Source: Taibaiella helva (GTDB taxonomy: Bacteria > Bacteroidota > Bacteroidia > Chitinophagales > Chitinophagaceae). From it: DNA of 64,000 nt. The stretch covers positions 372,001-436,000 of the forward strand of contig NZ_QUZZ01000004.1 in NCBI RefSeq assembly GCF_003545695.1, written 5' to 3'. Below the pieces are notes generated by a model. The model worked only from the letters and a program-made list of their open reading frames with translations. It had not been told where the DNA came from and made no database searches. Below are positions 51,555 through 60,688 of the stretch, piece by piece. The stretch's first letter is position 1, and each line of letters begins with the position of its first letter. The position numbers and the translations under genes were made by a program.

Positions 51555-52475
51555 TCACAATTTCTCCAGCACTGCGGTGATGCCTTGCTGCAGCTCCGCT
51601 TCGGTGATGGGTTGTTTCACGAATTCCTTACCGGTAATATAATTGTACAGTTCGGCGTAACGGTCGGTAACACTGTTCACGAATTCGTCGGTCATTTCGG
51701 GGACCTGCTGCCCTTCTTTGCCCTGGAAGCCGTTGGCCATCAGCCATTCCCGTACAAATTCCTTGGACAGCTGACGCTGGTCTTCACCTTTCGCCTGGCG
51801 GTCCTCAAACCCGTCTTTGTAGAAATAGCGGGAAGAGTCGGGCGTATGGATCTCGTCGATAAGGTAAATGGTATCGCCGATCTTACCGAATTCGTATTTG
51901 GTATCTACCAGGATCAGGCCGCGTTCGTTGGCCATCTGGCGGCCGCGCTCAAAGAGGGCGCGGGTATACTTTTCCAGCTGCTCGTAATCTTTTTCCGATA
52001 CCAGGCCTTGCTTGATGATCTCTTCACGGGAAATATCCTCGTCATGACCTTCATGCGCTTTGGTTGTAGGGGTGATGATCGGCTCAGGGAAATAATCGTT
52101 CTCCTTCAGGCCTTCGGGCAGGAGAACGCCACACAGCTCACGGGCGCCGGTCTTGTACGTACGCCAGGCATGGCCTGTAAGGTTGCCGCGGATCACCATT
52201 TCCACGGGGAAAGTCTCACATTTCAGACCAATGGTAGCATTGGGCAGGCTTGTGCCATCCAGCACCCAGTTCGGTACGATATCTTTGGTCGCATCCAGGA
52301 AGTAGGCTGCGATCTGGTTCAATACCTGGCCCTTGAAAGGAATGGGCCGGGGTAAAACCACGTCGAAAGCAGAAATACGATCGCTGACCACCATGGCCAG
52401 GTGCTTGTCGCCGATGGTATAGACATCGCGTACTTTTCCTTTGTAGAATGCGGTTTGATGAGGCAGTTGTAACAT
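51555..52475 (-). CDS. purC: Phosphoribosylaminoimidazole-succinocarboxamide synthase
   Basis: A 306-residue SAICAR synthetase joining aspartate to CAIR with ATP in purine synthesis. Visible: [56 protein letters not shown] and [20 protein letters not shown] with TPDSSRYF. The length fits the longer PurC form. It stands apart from other pur genes. A TAatTTTG element lies 33 bases upstream. Confidence 0.96.
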   Translation of the reverse strand: MLQLPHQTAFYKGKVRDVYTIGDKHLAMVVSDRISAFDVVLPRPIPFKGQVLNQIAAYFLDATKDIVPNWVLDGTSLPNATIGLKCETFPVEMVIRGNLTGHAWRTYKTGARELCGVLLPEGLKENDYFPEPIITPTTKAHEGHDEDISREEIIKQGLVSEKDYEQLEKYTRALFERGRQMANERGLILVDTKYEFGKIGDTIYLIDEIHTPDSSRYFYKDGFEDRQAKGEDQRQLSKEFVREWLMANGFQGKEGQQVPEMTDEFVNSVTDRYAELYNYITGKEFVKQPITEAELQQGITAVLEKL

Positions 52476-52507
52476 AATATGAAGCAGTGATTGTTTAAAT
52501 TAAGCGG

Positions 52508-52515
52508 CAAAATTA
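52508..52515 (-). promoter_or_regulatory. -7 element of purC
   Basis: TAatTTTG on the minus strand, 33 bases before the ATG at 52475. Confidence 0.5.
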
Positions 52516-52577
52516 CAGAATGACGGACAAATACCATGATTGTGTTTAGAACTGCTACCAAAGCATCTCCGGCAGCG

Positions 52578-53141
52578 CTATTGGCCGGCCAGCAGCGCCA
52601 GCACCATCAGCACCAGGCCGATGACCAGGCCGCTTAACGCGCCCAGCATCTGGAACTTTTGCTTTTCGCGCCCCAGATGCTCATGCAGCAGCGCCTCGAT
52701 TTTCCCTTCTGGCAGGGCTTCCAGCCTGGCTACCAGGGCTTTTTCAATATCGAGCTGCTCCGTTAGCCCGCCTACATAACGCCCCAGCAGGTTCGGCAGC
52801 AGCAGGTCGATCTCGTCCATCAGGCTTTTCTTCATCATGTCGATGGTCTTATCACCGATAAACATAGCGATTGCCGGCATTTTTTCCTTCAGCTTCTCTT
52901 TGAGAAAAACATCGATATGGGCTTCAATTATGGGGCTGAGCACTTTAAGCTTCTCCGGATCGGCAAGGCGGGCGGCCAGTGTATCGACATGCAGCACCTG
53001 CGCAGAAGCATAACGGCCGGCAGCGGCAGCCAGGGCCGGCGCTTTGGCCGGAATCAGCTTACGGAACAGGTAATTGACAAAAAGAAGATTGGCCAGCCAG
53101 CCCAGCAACGCTCCCACAACAGGGAAAAGGAAAAGATACAT
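52578..53141 (-). CDS. DUF445 family membrane protein
   Basis: A 187-residue protein with membrane helices at both ends (LFPVVGALLGWLANLLFV and LGALSGLVIGLVLMVLALL) and a helical middle. GALLGWLANLLFVNYLFRKLIP fits the DUF445 start. Function unknown. ATG 53141 is chosen since translation from 53297 adds 52 unrelated residues that run into the thrS promoter. Confidence 0.85.
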   Translation of the reverse strand: MYLFLFPVVGALLGWLANLLFVNYLFRKLIPAKAPALAAAAGRYASAQVLHVDTLAARLADPEKLKVLSPIIEAHIDVFLKEKLKEKMPAIAMFIGDKTIDMMKKSLMDEIDLLLPNLLGRYVGGLTEQLDIEKALVARLEALPEGKIEALLHEHLGREKQKFQMLGALSGLVIGLVLMVLALLAGQ

Positions 53142-53145
53142 CCGG

Positions 53146-53153
53146 CAAAAATA
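53146..53153 (-). promoter_or_regulatory. Candidate -7 element of the DUF445 gene
   Basis: TAttTTTG on the minus strand only five bases before the ATG, which would make the mRNA nearly leaderless. Confidence 0.35.
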
Positions 53154-53249
53154 ATGAGGGTTTACGGGATAACCTACAGCATACAAACACGAAATTTCTC
53201 TTGCTTCGAACGGCTTCCAAGCACGACCATCCGGCATCGATAAATATCC

Positions 53250-53257
53250 TAACTTTG
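53250..53257 (+). promoter_or_regulatory. -7 element of thrS
   Basis: TAacTTTG, 31 bases before the thrS ATG. No -33 TTG at the expected distance. Confidence 0.45.
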
Positions 53258-53288
53258 CGTTCCTTAAAAAAAGTAATTTTTTAACCCG

Positions 53289-55226
53289 ATGATACACATT
53301 ACCCTACCCGATGGCTCCGTACGCGATTACGAAGCCGGCGTGTCCGCGCTGGATGTAGCAAAATCCATCAGCGAAGGATTGGCACGCAAGGTGCTCGCCG
53401 CCGAGATCAACGGCGAAGTGGTGGATGCCTTCCGCCCCATTAACCAGGATGCTTCTCTGAAGCTGCTGACCTGGGACGACAAAGGCGGCAAATCGACGTT
53501 TTGGCACAGCTCGGCCCACCTGATGGCCGAAGCGATAGAAGATATATTCCCCGGCACCAAATTCGGTATCGGTCCGGCTATTGAAACGGGTTTTTATTAC
53601 GACATCGACCTGGGCGACCGTAAGATCGAAGAGGAGGACCTGCTCAAGATCGAGAAGAAATTCAAGGAGCTGGCTTCAAAAAAAGAACAATACAAACGCA
53701 GCGAGGTATCTAAAGCCGACGCCATACAATATTTCACCGAGAAGGGCGACCAGTACAAGCTGGAGCTGATCGACGGGCTGGAAGACGGAAAGATCAGCTT
53801 TTACCAGCAGGGTAACTTTACCGATCTCTGCCGCGGACCACATATTCCCAACACCGGCTTTATCAAAGCGGTGAAGCTGACCAATATTGCCGGCGCTTAC
53901 TGGCGGGGCAATGAGAAGAACAAAATGCTGACCCGCATCTACGGTGTTACCTTCCCGGCGCAGAAAGAGCTGGACGAGTACCTGGCCCTGCTGGAAGAAG
54001 CCAAGAAACGCGACCACCGCAAGCTGGGCAAAGAGCTGGAGCTGTTCGCCTTCTCCGAAAAAGTAGGCAGCGGCCTGCCCTTATGGCTGCCCAAAGGAGC
54101 TATGCTGCGCCAACGCCTGCAGGACTTCCTGCAAGCGGCACAGCTGGAAACCGGCTACCTGCCGGTGATTACGCCGCATATCGGTTCCAAGCAGCTGTAC
54201 GTAACTTCCGGCCACTGGGAGAAGTATGGCAAGGATTCGTTCCGCCCCATCACCACGCCCCAGGAAGGTGAGGAGTTCATGCTGAAGCCCATGAACTGCC
54301 CGCACCATTGCGAGATCTATAAATCGTCGCCCCGTTCGTACCGCGACCTGCCTCTGCGCCTGGCCGAGTTCGGAACCGTGTATCGTTATGAGCAAAGCGG
54401 CGAACTGCACGGCCTTACCCGCGTGCGTGGCTTTACCCAGGACGATGCGCACTTGTTTTGTCGCCCCGACCAGGTGAAGGAAGAGTTCAAGAAAGTGATC
54501 GACCTGGTGATGTATGTATTCACCTCCCTCGACTTCCACGACTTCACCGCACAGGTGTCGCTCCGGGATAAAGAGGATCGCAGCAAATACATCGGTTCTG
54601 ATGAAAACTGGGAGATTGCCGAGAACGCTATCCGCGAGGCTGCGGCAGAGAAAGGTTTGCCCACTATTGAAGAATACGGCGAGGCGGCCTTCTATGGCCC
54701 TAAGCTGGACTTCATGGTGAAGGATGCCCTGGGCCGTAGCTGGCAGCTGGGTACCATCCAGGTGGACTATAACCTGCCCGAACGTTTCGAGCTGGAATAT
54801 GTAGACAGCGACAATACCCGCAAACGCCCGGTAATGATCCACCGCGCACCTTTCGGCTCCATGGAACGTTTCATCGCCGTGCTGCTGGAGCACTGCGCCG
54901 GCAACCTGCCGCTGTGGCTGGCGCCGACCCAGGTAAAAGTATTGCCGATCTCCGAAAAGTTCCTGCCTTATGCACAGGAAGTAGCCCGCGAGCTGAAAGC
55001 GCAGCAGATCCGCGCCGAGGTGGATGAGCGCAACGAAAAGATCGGCAAGCTGATCCGCGATACCGAGCTGGAAAAAGTACCTTACATGCTCATCATCGGC
55101 GAAAAGGAAATGAACGACCGTGCTGTGGCGGTACGCCGCCACGGCAAAGGCGATCTCGGCACACAATCTATCGCCGATTTTGCCCGCGCCGTGCAGGAGG
55201 AAGTAACAGCCCGCACAGGTCACTAA
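53289..55226 (+). CDS. thrS: Threonyl-tRNA synthetase
   Basis: A 645-residue class II synthetase charging tRNA-Thr. Order: TGS domain (1-62, [17 protein letters not shown]), editing domain with [16 protein letters not shown] and the GPHIPNTG region, catalytic core with [12 protein letters not shown] (zinc Cys), motif 2 [20 protein letters not shown] and motif 3 [15 protein letters not shown], and C-terminal anticodon-binding domain. No T-box or attenuator structure is visible in the short leader. Confidence 0.97.
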   Translation: MIHITLPDGSVRDYEAGVSALDVAKSISEGLARKVLAAEINGEVVDAFRPINQDASLKLLTWDDKGGKSTFWHSSAHLMAEAIEDIFPGTKFGIGPAIETGFYYDIDLGDRKIEEEDLLKIEKKFKELASKKEQYKRSEVSKADAIQYFTEKGDQYKLELIDGLEDGKISFYQQGNFTDLCRGPHIPNTGFIKAVKLTNIAGAYWRGNEKNKMLTRIYGVTFPAQKELDEYLALLEEAKKRDHRKLGKELELFAFSEKVGSGLPLWLPKGAMLRQRLQDFLQAAQLETGYLPVITPHIGSKQLYVTSGHWEKYGKDSFRPITTPQEGEEFMLKPMNCPHHCEIYKSSPRSYRDLPLRLAEFGTVYRYEQSGELHGLTRVRGFTQDDAHLFCRPDQVKEEFKKVIDLVMYVFTSLDFHDFTAQVSLRDKEDRSKYIGSDENWEIAENAIREAAAEKGLPTIEEYGEAAFYGPKLDFMVKDALGRSWQLGTIQVDYNLPERFELEYVDSDNTRKRPVMIHRAPFGSMERFIAVLLEHCAGNLPLWLAPTQVKVLPISEKFLPYAQEVARELKAQQIRAEVDERNEKIGKLIRDTELEKVPYMLIIGEKEMNDRAVAVRRHGKGDLGTQSIADFARAVQEEVTARTGH

Positions 55227-55249
55227 ACTATAGAGCACGCTATCCAAAG

Positions 55250-55277
55250 GCCCGGCAAATACTTGCCGGGCTTTTTT
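55250..55277 (+). terminator. Terminator of thrS
   Basis: GCCCGGCAA, 4-base loop, TTGCCGGGC and six T. Confidence 0.92.
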
Positions 55278-55279
55278 CG

Positions 55280-55287
55280 TAAATTTG
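55280..55287 (+). promoter_or_regulatory. Candidate -7 element of the DUF6922-like gene
   Basis: TAaaTTTG, 16 bases before the ATG at 55304 and directly after the thrS terminator. Confidence 0.45.
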
Positions 55288-55303
55288 CTGATGAGTATTA
55301 AAA

Positions 55304-55558
55304 ATGGAAAAGGCACCTCATATACCACAACACTTATTATCGGAGTATGATCTCACCACTTTCAACTTCGACAAATCGTATAAAATTGTCATTGAAAGGG
55401 TTCTGGAGCGGGGTAACCTGGAAGAATGGAGAGCCATATTCCATTATTATGGGGCAGAGAAAATATTGGAAACTATAGAATGGAGCAAACAGCTCGATGA
55501 ACGAGATAAGGCTTTTTCCCGTTTCTTCCTAAAATCAGATTTTCTTGATGCTGCATAA
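55304..55558 (+). CDS. Small DUF6922-like protein
   Basis: An 84-residue protein with FNFDKSYKIVIERVLERGNL and EEWRAIFHYYGAEKILETI. These stretches resemble DUF6922 proteins, which in many Bacteroidota sit next to an AbiEii-type nucleotidyltransferase and may act as antitoxin-like partners. No nucleotidyltransferase follows here; the next gene is an unrelated glycosyltransferase. The end may be slightly truncated. Assignment is by eye. Confidence 0.68.
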   Translation: MEKAPHIPQHLLSEYDLTTFNFDKSYKIVIERVLERGNLEEWRAIFHYYGAEKILETIEWSKQLDERDKAFSRFFLKSDFLDAA

Positions 55559-55617
55559 AGATCCCTTAATACTGCTGTTCTTCATTCTCATAAAAAATTC
55601 CGACCTGTTATCATTTG

Positions 55618-56790
55618 ATGTTTTTCCCATTTATATCACTTTTTCTTTTTGCCACAGTAATCCAACTGGGCTTTCTTTTTTTACTTCGGTGGCGCCAAGT
55701 TGCACCTTCAAGCGTAAACAATTTACCCCCCGTTTCGGTCATCATTTGCGCACGCAATGAGGCTGCCAACCTGGAACGCTTTTTGCCCCAGGTGCTGCAA
55801 CAGGATTATCCCGCCGGCCTGTTCGAAGTGATCGTCGTCAACGACGGCTCTACGGATGGCAGCGCTATCCTGCTGGCCGCCTTACAGCAGCAATATCCAT
55901 ACCTTAAGGTGATCACCCTGCCTGCAGATACCGTAAAAGATCTGCCGGGCAAAAAGTATGCGCTGCGCGCCGGTATTGCTGCGGCACAGCATGAGCGCCT
56001 GCTGCTGACCGATGCCGACTGCCGCCCGGCCTCCGCTACCTGGCTACGCGACATGACCGCCCCGGAAGCCACTATCGTACTCGGATACGGCGCCTATGAG
56101 CAGCAGCCTGGCCTGCTCAACCGCTTTATCCGCTGGGAAACAGCACATACCTGTATGCAATATGCAGCCTATGCCTTAGCTGGTAAAGCTTATATGGGTG
56201 TCGGCCGCAACCTGTGCTACAACAAGTCTTTGCTGGCTCTGCTGGAACAGGACGCTGCTTTCCAGGAAGTTTACCGGCATACTCCTTCCGGTGACGACGA
56301 TCTGCTGATATCCGCCATAGCTACCCATAACAAACCGGCTATCTGCCTGGAACCCTCTGCCCATACGGTTTCCCTGCCGCAAAGCAGCTGGAAGGCGTGG
56401 TGGCGGCAGAAAACGAGGCATGTCAGCACCGGTAAATTCTATCCCCCGGCGGCGAAACGGCTGCTCAGCCTTTATGGGCTTAGTCATGGCTTGTTCTGGC
56501 TGCTGGCGCTGCCGGTACTGCCTTTAAGCTTGTGCAGGCCGCCCGGTGCATCTTTTTCGCTTTGGCGGCTGGACGGCTGCCTTGCGGTACCGGACCCGAT
56601 GATGATAATCGCCTGGATAGCCTTCGTGCTGCGCCTTGCACTGTACTGGATCAATGCGGCATGCTGGTACCGGCAACTGAACGAAAAAAAAATATTCCTG
56701 TTCTACCCCTTCGGCGACTTGGGATGGGCGCTGTATAATGTAATTTTGTCGCCTTATATCTTATGGAAAAACAAGCAGGCCTGGAAGTAA
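55618..56790 (+). CDS. Glycosyltransferase family 2, membrane-bound
   Basis: A 390-residue GT-A glycosyltransferase. One N-terminal membrane helix, the catalytic domain with VIICARNEAANLERFLPQVL, VNDGSTDGSA and DADCRPASATWLRDM (the metal-binding DxD-like region), then the acceptor side (SGDDDLLISAIA) with KTRHVSTG in the QxxRW-like position, and two or three C-terminal helices. It resembles processive-like synthases of surface glycans or glycolipids. ATG 55618; its end overlaps rsmG by 28 bases. Confidence 0.9.
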   Translation: MFFPFISLFLFATVIQLGFLFLLRWRQVAPSSVNNLPPVSVIICARNEAANLERFLPQVLQQDYPAGLFEVIVVNDGSTDGSAILLAALQQQYPYLKVITLPADTVKDLPGKKYALRAGIAAAQHERLLLTDADCRPASATWLRDMTAPEATIVLGYGAYEQQPGLLNRFIRWETAHTCMQYAAYALAGKAYMGVGRNLCYNKSLLALLEQDAAFQEVYRHTPSGDDDLLISAIATHNKPAICLEPSAHTVSLPQSSWKAWWRQKTRHVSTGKFYPPAAKRLLSLYGLSHGLFWLLALPVLPLSLCRPPGASFSLWRLDGCLAVPDPMMIIAWIAFVLRLALYWINAACWYRQLNEKKIFLFYPFGDLGWALYNVILSPYILWKNKQAWK

Positions 56791-57404
56791 TCCTTAATTA
56801 TTTCGACGACTTCAGCGCACAGCAGATTGATCAGCTGAAGCAGCTGCCGGAGCTATACCAACACTGGAACGAGCAGATCAATGTGATCTCCCGGAAAGAT
56901 ATCGACGAGCTGTATGTGCGTCACGTGCTGCATTCGCTCAGCATTGCGGCCGTATGCCCGTTCAACCCGGGTATGCGCATTGTGGATATCGGCACCGGTG
57001 GCGGCTTTCCCGGCATACCGCTGGCGATCTTCTATCCCGGGGTCGATTTCCTCCTGGTCGATTCCATTGGTAAAAAGCTGAAAGTGGTACAGGGCGTGGC
57101 CGAAAGCATAGGCCTCAGGAATGTGAAGGTGCTGCATTCGCGCATGGAAGAGCTGCCGCAGCAGGAATTTGACTTTGCCGTATCGCGTGCTGTTGCGCCC
57201 CTGAAGGATCTCTGGCGCTGGTGTCGTCCCTATATTAAGAAAAGAAAATCTACTGAGCTGGCCAATGGTCTTATCTGCCTGAAGGGCGGCGACCTGGCCC
57301 AGGAGATCAGCGAATCAGGTCTGCGGCCTTCGCTGTGGCCTGTAGACCAGATCTTTCCCGAGCCGCATTTCGCCGACAAGTATGTGGTATGGGCCGGGAA
57401 ATAA
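56763..57404 (+). CDS. rsmG: 16S rRNA (guanine-527-N7)-methyltransferase
   Basis: A 213-residue SAM-dependent methyltransferase of 16S rRNA. It has LPELYQHWNEQINVISRKD, the SAM-binding MRIVDIGTGGGFPGIPLAIF, LVDSIGKKLKVVQGVAE and the conserved FAVSRAVAPLKDLWRW. It overlaps the end of the glycosyltransferase gene, so it is translated from the same message. Loss in other bacteria gives low-level streptomycin resistance. Confidence 0.95.
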   Translation: MEKQAGLEVILNYFDDFSAQQIDQLKQLPELYQHWNEQINVISRKDIDELYVRHVLHSLSIAAVCPFNPGMRIVDIGTGGGFPGIPLAIFYPGVDFLLVDSIGKKLKVVQGVAESIGLRNVKVLHSRMEELPQQEFDFAVSRAVAPLKDLWRWCRPYIKKRKSTELANGLICLKGGDLAQEISESGLRPSLWPVDQIFPEPHFADKYVVWAGK

Positions 57405-57514
57405 ATTTCGGCCCGCTATTTTTTCTTCTGTAAAGAAAAGTTATCTTAGTACCTCTTTACAACGATGGTGTCTTGCCTTCAAACAGAGGCCATGTGCCGG
57501 AATCCATTTTAGAC

Positions 57515-57913
57515 ATGAAGAAATTAGCCTTATCTGTGACTGCGGCCCTGGCCATCACCTTATCGGTTGGCGGCAGTTGCCATGCACAATCGATCAGCAC
57601 CGGCATCACCGCCGATCCGGCTGCTACAGATACCGAACTGCTTGTTCCGAACGCTTTCAGTCCCAACGGCGACGGTCTGAACGACAAGCTGGTCCCGGTT
57701 TTATCCGGCAAGAAACAATATACGCTCGGCAGCTTCAAGGTATTCAGCCGCTCGGGACAGGAAGTCTTCAGCGCAGGTAAGGGCACTGATGGCTGGGATG
57801 GTACCATTCAGGGCCAGCCTGCTCCGTCCGCGACCTACTCTTACCACCTGCAGGTATTCGACACCGATGGGAAGGAGAAAACAACAACAGGCTACGTAAC
57901 CCTCGTCCGCTAA
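57515..57913 (+). CDS. Stand-alone T9SS type B sorting (CHU_C/gliding-associated) domain protein
   Basis: A 132-residue secreted protein: signal peptide (MKKLALSVTAALAITLSVGG, cleavage after CHAQ or nearby), some 20 variable residues, then a complete gliding-motility-associated C-terminal domain (VPNAFSPNGDGLNDKLVPVL, FSRSGQEVF, GWDGTIQGQPAPSATY, GYVTLVR). Such domains normally end long adhesins or enzymes. Here nothing else is present, so the cargo is the sorting domain itself. ATG 57515 is set by the signal peptide. Confidence 0.85.
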   Translation: MKKLALSVTAALAITLSVGGSCHAQSISTGITADPAATDTELLVPNAFSPNGDGLNDKLVPVLSGKKQYTLGSFKVFSRSGQEVFSAGKGTDGWDGTIQGQPAPSATYSYHLQVFDTDGKEKTTTGYVTLVR

Positions 57914-57941
57914 TCCTCTTATTTTTTTTATAGCATAAGAT

Positions 57942-57957
57942 GCAGCCTCCGGGCTGC
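57942..57957 (+). terminator. Possible terminator
   Basis: GCAGCC-TCCG-GGCTGC stem with a T-rich tail (TGTCTTTGTTT). Confidence 0.4.
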
Positions 57958-58006
57958 TGTCTTTGTTTGTCCTTTCTTCATTCACCGGCCATTTCTCAAA
58001 ATTTGC

Positions 58007-58014
58007 TACTTTTG
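58007..58014 (+). promoter_or_regulatory. Candidate -7 element of the ABC ATPase gene
   Basis: TActTTTG on the plus strand, 86 bases before the ATG at 58101. Confidence 0.35.
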
Positions 58015-58100
58015 AAGACATTTTGCGGAAGCCGGTCTTAAGCCGCTTCCGTTTTCATTCGCAGAGGGTGCGCGATGTGCCATGACCATTTCTTAAGTAT

Positions 58101-58847
58101 ATGCCTTATTCCATACAGATAGAAGCGCTGCGCAAACATTATCCCGGCGCCGAAAATGTAGCGCTGCAGGGGCTGAGCCTGAACTTCCGGAAAGGGATTA
58201 TTGCCGGGTTGCTGGGCCCTAACGGAGCAGGTAAGACAACGACGATCTCCATTATCTGCGGCCTGGTGCACCCCGATTCGGGCAGCGCCCAAGTGCTGGG
58301 GCTCGACAGCCGTCATGACATCGTGGCCATCAAGAGCAAGATCGGCGTGGTGCCGCAGCAGATTGCCCTGTACCCGCAGCTGTCGGCGCAGGAGAACCTT
58401 GAATATATCGGCAGGCTGTACCATATTCCTTCCCGCATACTGAAGGATAAAATTGCCTTTATGCTGGAGCGTTTCGGACTCGACAGCCATTCCCACAAGC
58501 GCATTCACCAATACAGCGGCGGCATGAAGCGGCGTACCAATATTATCGCCGGCCTGCTGCACGAACCGGAGATCCTGATCCTCGACGAGCCGACCGCGGG
58601 TGTGGATGTACAGTCGCGGAATATGATCCTGGATTTCCTGAAGCACTATAACGAGGAAGGAAAAACGATCATCTATACTTCGCATTTGCTGGAAGAGGCC
58701 GAAAGGATATGTCATGAGGTAGCAATCATCGATTCGGGGAAACTGATCGCGCAGGATACACCGCGGCAGCTGATCGCCGGCGCGGCGGGCTGCGACAACC
58801 TGGAGGATGTATTCCTGTATTATACCGGCCGTACCGTAAGAGAATAA
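58101..58847 (+). CDS. ABC transporter ATP-binding protein (ABC-2 exporter type)
   Basis: A 248-residue ATPase. Walker A GPNGAGKTTT, Q-loop VVPQQIAL, signature YSGGMKRRTNI and Walker B ILILDEPTAGVD are intact. It resembles the CcmA/DrrA/NatA group that pairs with ABC-2 permeases for drugs, lipids or gliding machinery. No permease is encoded next to it; a YihY-type gene follows after 44 bases. Confidence 0.9.
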   Translation: MPYSIQIEALRKHYPGAENVALQGLSLNFRKGIIAGLLGPNGAGKTTTISIICGLVHPDSGSAQVLGLDSRHDIVAIKSKIGVVPQQIALYPQLSAQENLEYIGRLYHIPSRILKDKIAFMLERFGLDSHSHKRIHQYSGGMKRRTNIIAGLLHEPEILILDEPTAGVDVQSRNMILDFLKHYNEEGKTIIYTSHLLEEAERICHEVAIIDSGKLIAQDTPRQLIAGAAGCDNLEDVFLYYTGRTVRE

Positions 58848-58891
58848 AGCCTGATCTTACCCCCGATTTACATAAAAACACTGCATTACTA

Positions 58892-59839
58892 TTGAGCAGC
58901 ACCAAAAAAATTGTCAAGCGGGCGCCGGTGGCCGTTTTCTCCCGGCTGAAAAGAGTGCGTATCCCCGGAGCGCAGGGCGCTAATGTATACGACATCGGTG
59001 CGGCCTTTTTCAGGAGCATCAAGAATATACGGCTTGCCGAAAGGGCGGCAGCCATATCGTTCAACTTCCTGATGGCCATACCGCCTTCGCTCATCTTCCT
59101 GGTATCGCTCGTCCCCTTCCTACCGCTGGAAACGGCACAGGATACTATACTCAGCTCCATCCGCCTGCTGTCGCCCAATCCGCGCCTGTTTGCTACCGTA
59201 GAGAGCATCATTACCGACTTCATGAATAACAAGCGCAGGGAGCTGCTCTCGTTCGGGTTCCTGTTCACTATTTTCCTTTCCTCCAATGGGGTAATGGGCA
59301 TCCTGCGCAGCTTCGACCGCGACTCGCCCGGCCATATCCGGCGCACAGGCATGGTACGCCGCTGGAAAGCCATCCGGCTCACGCTCGGCCTTATGCTGGT
59401 CTTCCTTATTTCCATTGCGCTGATCATTATTCAGACGAGCCTGCTCGACCGTTATCTTGTCGATCTCGTAGGCAGCACGATGATCATTAAGCTTTTCAGC
59501 TGGATCACACTGGTAGGCATCATTTACATTACCATCTGCATCCTGTACAAATACGGCCCTTCGCTGGAGCACCGCTTCCGTTTTTTTTCAACAGGGGCAT
59601 TTATCGCTACTGTACTGTTTATCGTCATTACTTACGGTTTCTTTTTTATCGCCAACCATTTCATCAATTACAATAAGGTTTATGGCTCTATCGGCACCCT
59701 GCTGATGTTTATGGCCTGGATGTTCATTACGGGCCTCGTGATCCTCATCGGCTACGAGATCAACCTCGCGATTTTGCTGCATACCGGGAAAATATCGCCT
59801 GAAGCGCTACCTGAAGGCGCCAAAAGAAGCAAGCAGTAA
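58892..59839 (+). CDS. YihY/virulence factor BrkB family membrane protein
   Basis: A 315-residue inner-membrane protein with six helices. AERAAAISFNFLMAIPPSLIF is the family's first-helix signature; later FMAWMFITGLVILIGYEINLAI is typical of the last. The start is read as TTG 58892, since the only in-frame ATG nearby (in FLMAIPP) lies within TM1. Transport role not established. Confidence 0.88.
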   Translation: MSSTKKIVKRAPVAVFSRLKRVRIPGAQGANVYDIGAAFFRSIKNIRLAERAAAISFNFLMAIPPSLIFLVSLVPFLPLETAQDTILSSIRLLSPNPRLFATVESIITDFMNNKRRELLSFGFLFTIFLSSNGVMGILRSFDRDSPGHIRRTGMVRRWKAIRLTLGLMLVFLISIALIIIQTSLLDRYLVDLVGSTMIIKLFSWITLVGIIYITICILYKYGPSLEHRFRFFSTGAFIATVLFIVITYGFFFIANHFINYNKVYGSIGTLLMFMAWMFITGLVILIGYEINLAILLHTGKISPEALPEGAKRSKQ

Positions 59840-59913
59840 GCTTTATGCATGACTGCATGGCGATAATTCCGTAACTTTCCTTTTTGAACAATAACACATA
59901 ACACACGTATACT

Positions 59914-60528
59914 ATGAAAAAGTTATTTGGCTTGCTTCTGGGCACCGCCCTTATGAGCACTTCATTTGCCCAATCGGGCTCCCTGGCAATCGGCAGCAGC
60001 TATCCTGCCCAGCCCACACACCTGTCCGATATTTTTTCGGGGCAAACACCTTCTTCGCTTAAAGACCTGAAAAGCAGCAAAGGCCTCCTGGTCATTTTTA
60101 CCTGCAATACCTGCCCCTTTGTTCTGAAAAATGCGGCGCGCACCAAAGACATTCTTGCGCTGGCCAAAGCCAGGGGACTGGCCGTAGCGCTTATCAACTC
60201 CAATGAAGCACAAAGGAGCGATGCCGATTCACCGGAGCAAATGATGGCCTACGGCAAGAAAGAAGGCTATACCAATTACTTTGTGGATAAGAATTCCGAG
60301 CTGGCCAACAGTTTCGGCGCTTCTCATACGCCCGAAGTATTCCTTTTTGACGGCAAAACAGATAAGCTCGTCTACAAAGGCGCTATGGACGACAACCCTT
60401 CTGATCCCGGCAGTGCGAAAGTGATGTATCTGAAGAATGCCATCGACAATATGATAGCTGGCAAAGCGATCGACCCTGCCGAAACCAAATCAGTAGGCTG
60501 CAGCATCAAAAGGCTCAGGAAGTCCTGA
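59914..60528 (+). CDS. Exported thioredoxin/AhpC-like redoxin
   Basis: A 204-residue protein with a signal peptide (MKKLFGLLLGTALMSTSFAQ) and a peroxiredoxin/thioredoxin fold. The active-site text VIFTCNTCPFVLKNAAR has two Cys in CNTC. SHTPEVFLFDGKTDKLVYKG holds the cis-Pro. It resembles the group with FTCNHCPY motifs of unknown periplasmic redox function. Confidence 0.88.
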   Translation: MKKLFGLLLGTALMSTSFAQSGSLAIGSSYPAQPTHLSDIFSGQTPSSLKDLKSSKGLLVIFTCNTCPFVLKNAARTKDILALAKARGLAVALINSNEAQRSDADSPEQMMAYGKKEGYTNYFVDKNSELANSFGASHTPEVFLFDGKTDKLVYKGAMDDNPSDPGSAKVMYLKNAIDNMIAGKAIDPAETKSVGCSIKRLRKS

Positions 60529-60548
60529 AGCCGTTTAGCTATATACAG

Positions 60549-60582
60549 AAGGGGTTGTCCTACAAACCGGGCAGCCCCTTTT
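60549..60582 (+). terminator. Terminator of the redoxin gene
   Basis: AAGGGGTTGTCC pairs with GGGCAGCCCCTT through two G-U pairs around TACAAACC, with TTTT at the end. Confidence 0.75.
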
Positions 60583-60688
60583 GCATAAGCCTCTGCTGCA
60601 GTCTTCCTTCCTGTTATATTTGGCGACGGAATGCCACTTTCAGAACCGCTTTTTTCTTTTCTGTAATTTTAACGCATATTTGCTGCTG

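Noticed and set aside
54081-55328. 415-codon minus-strand frame opposite thrS
   Set aside because: Shadow of thrS; would also cross the thrS terminator.
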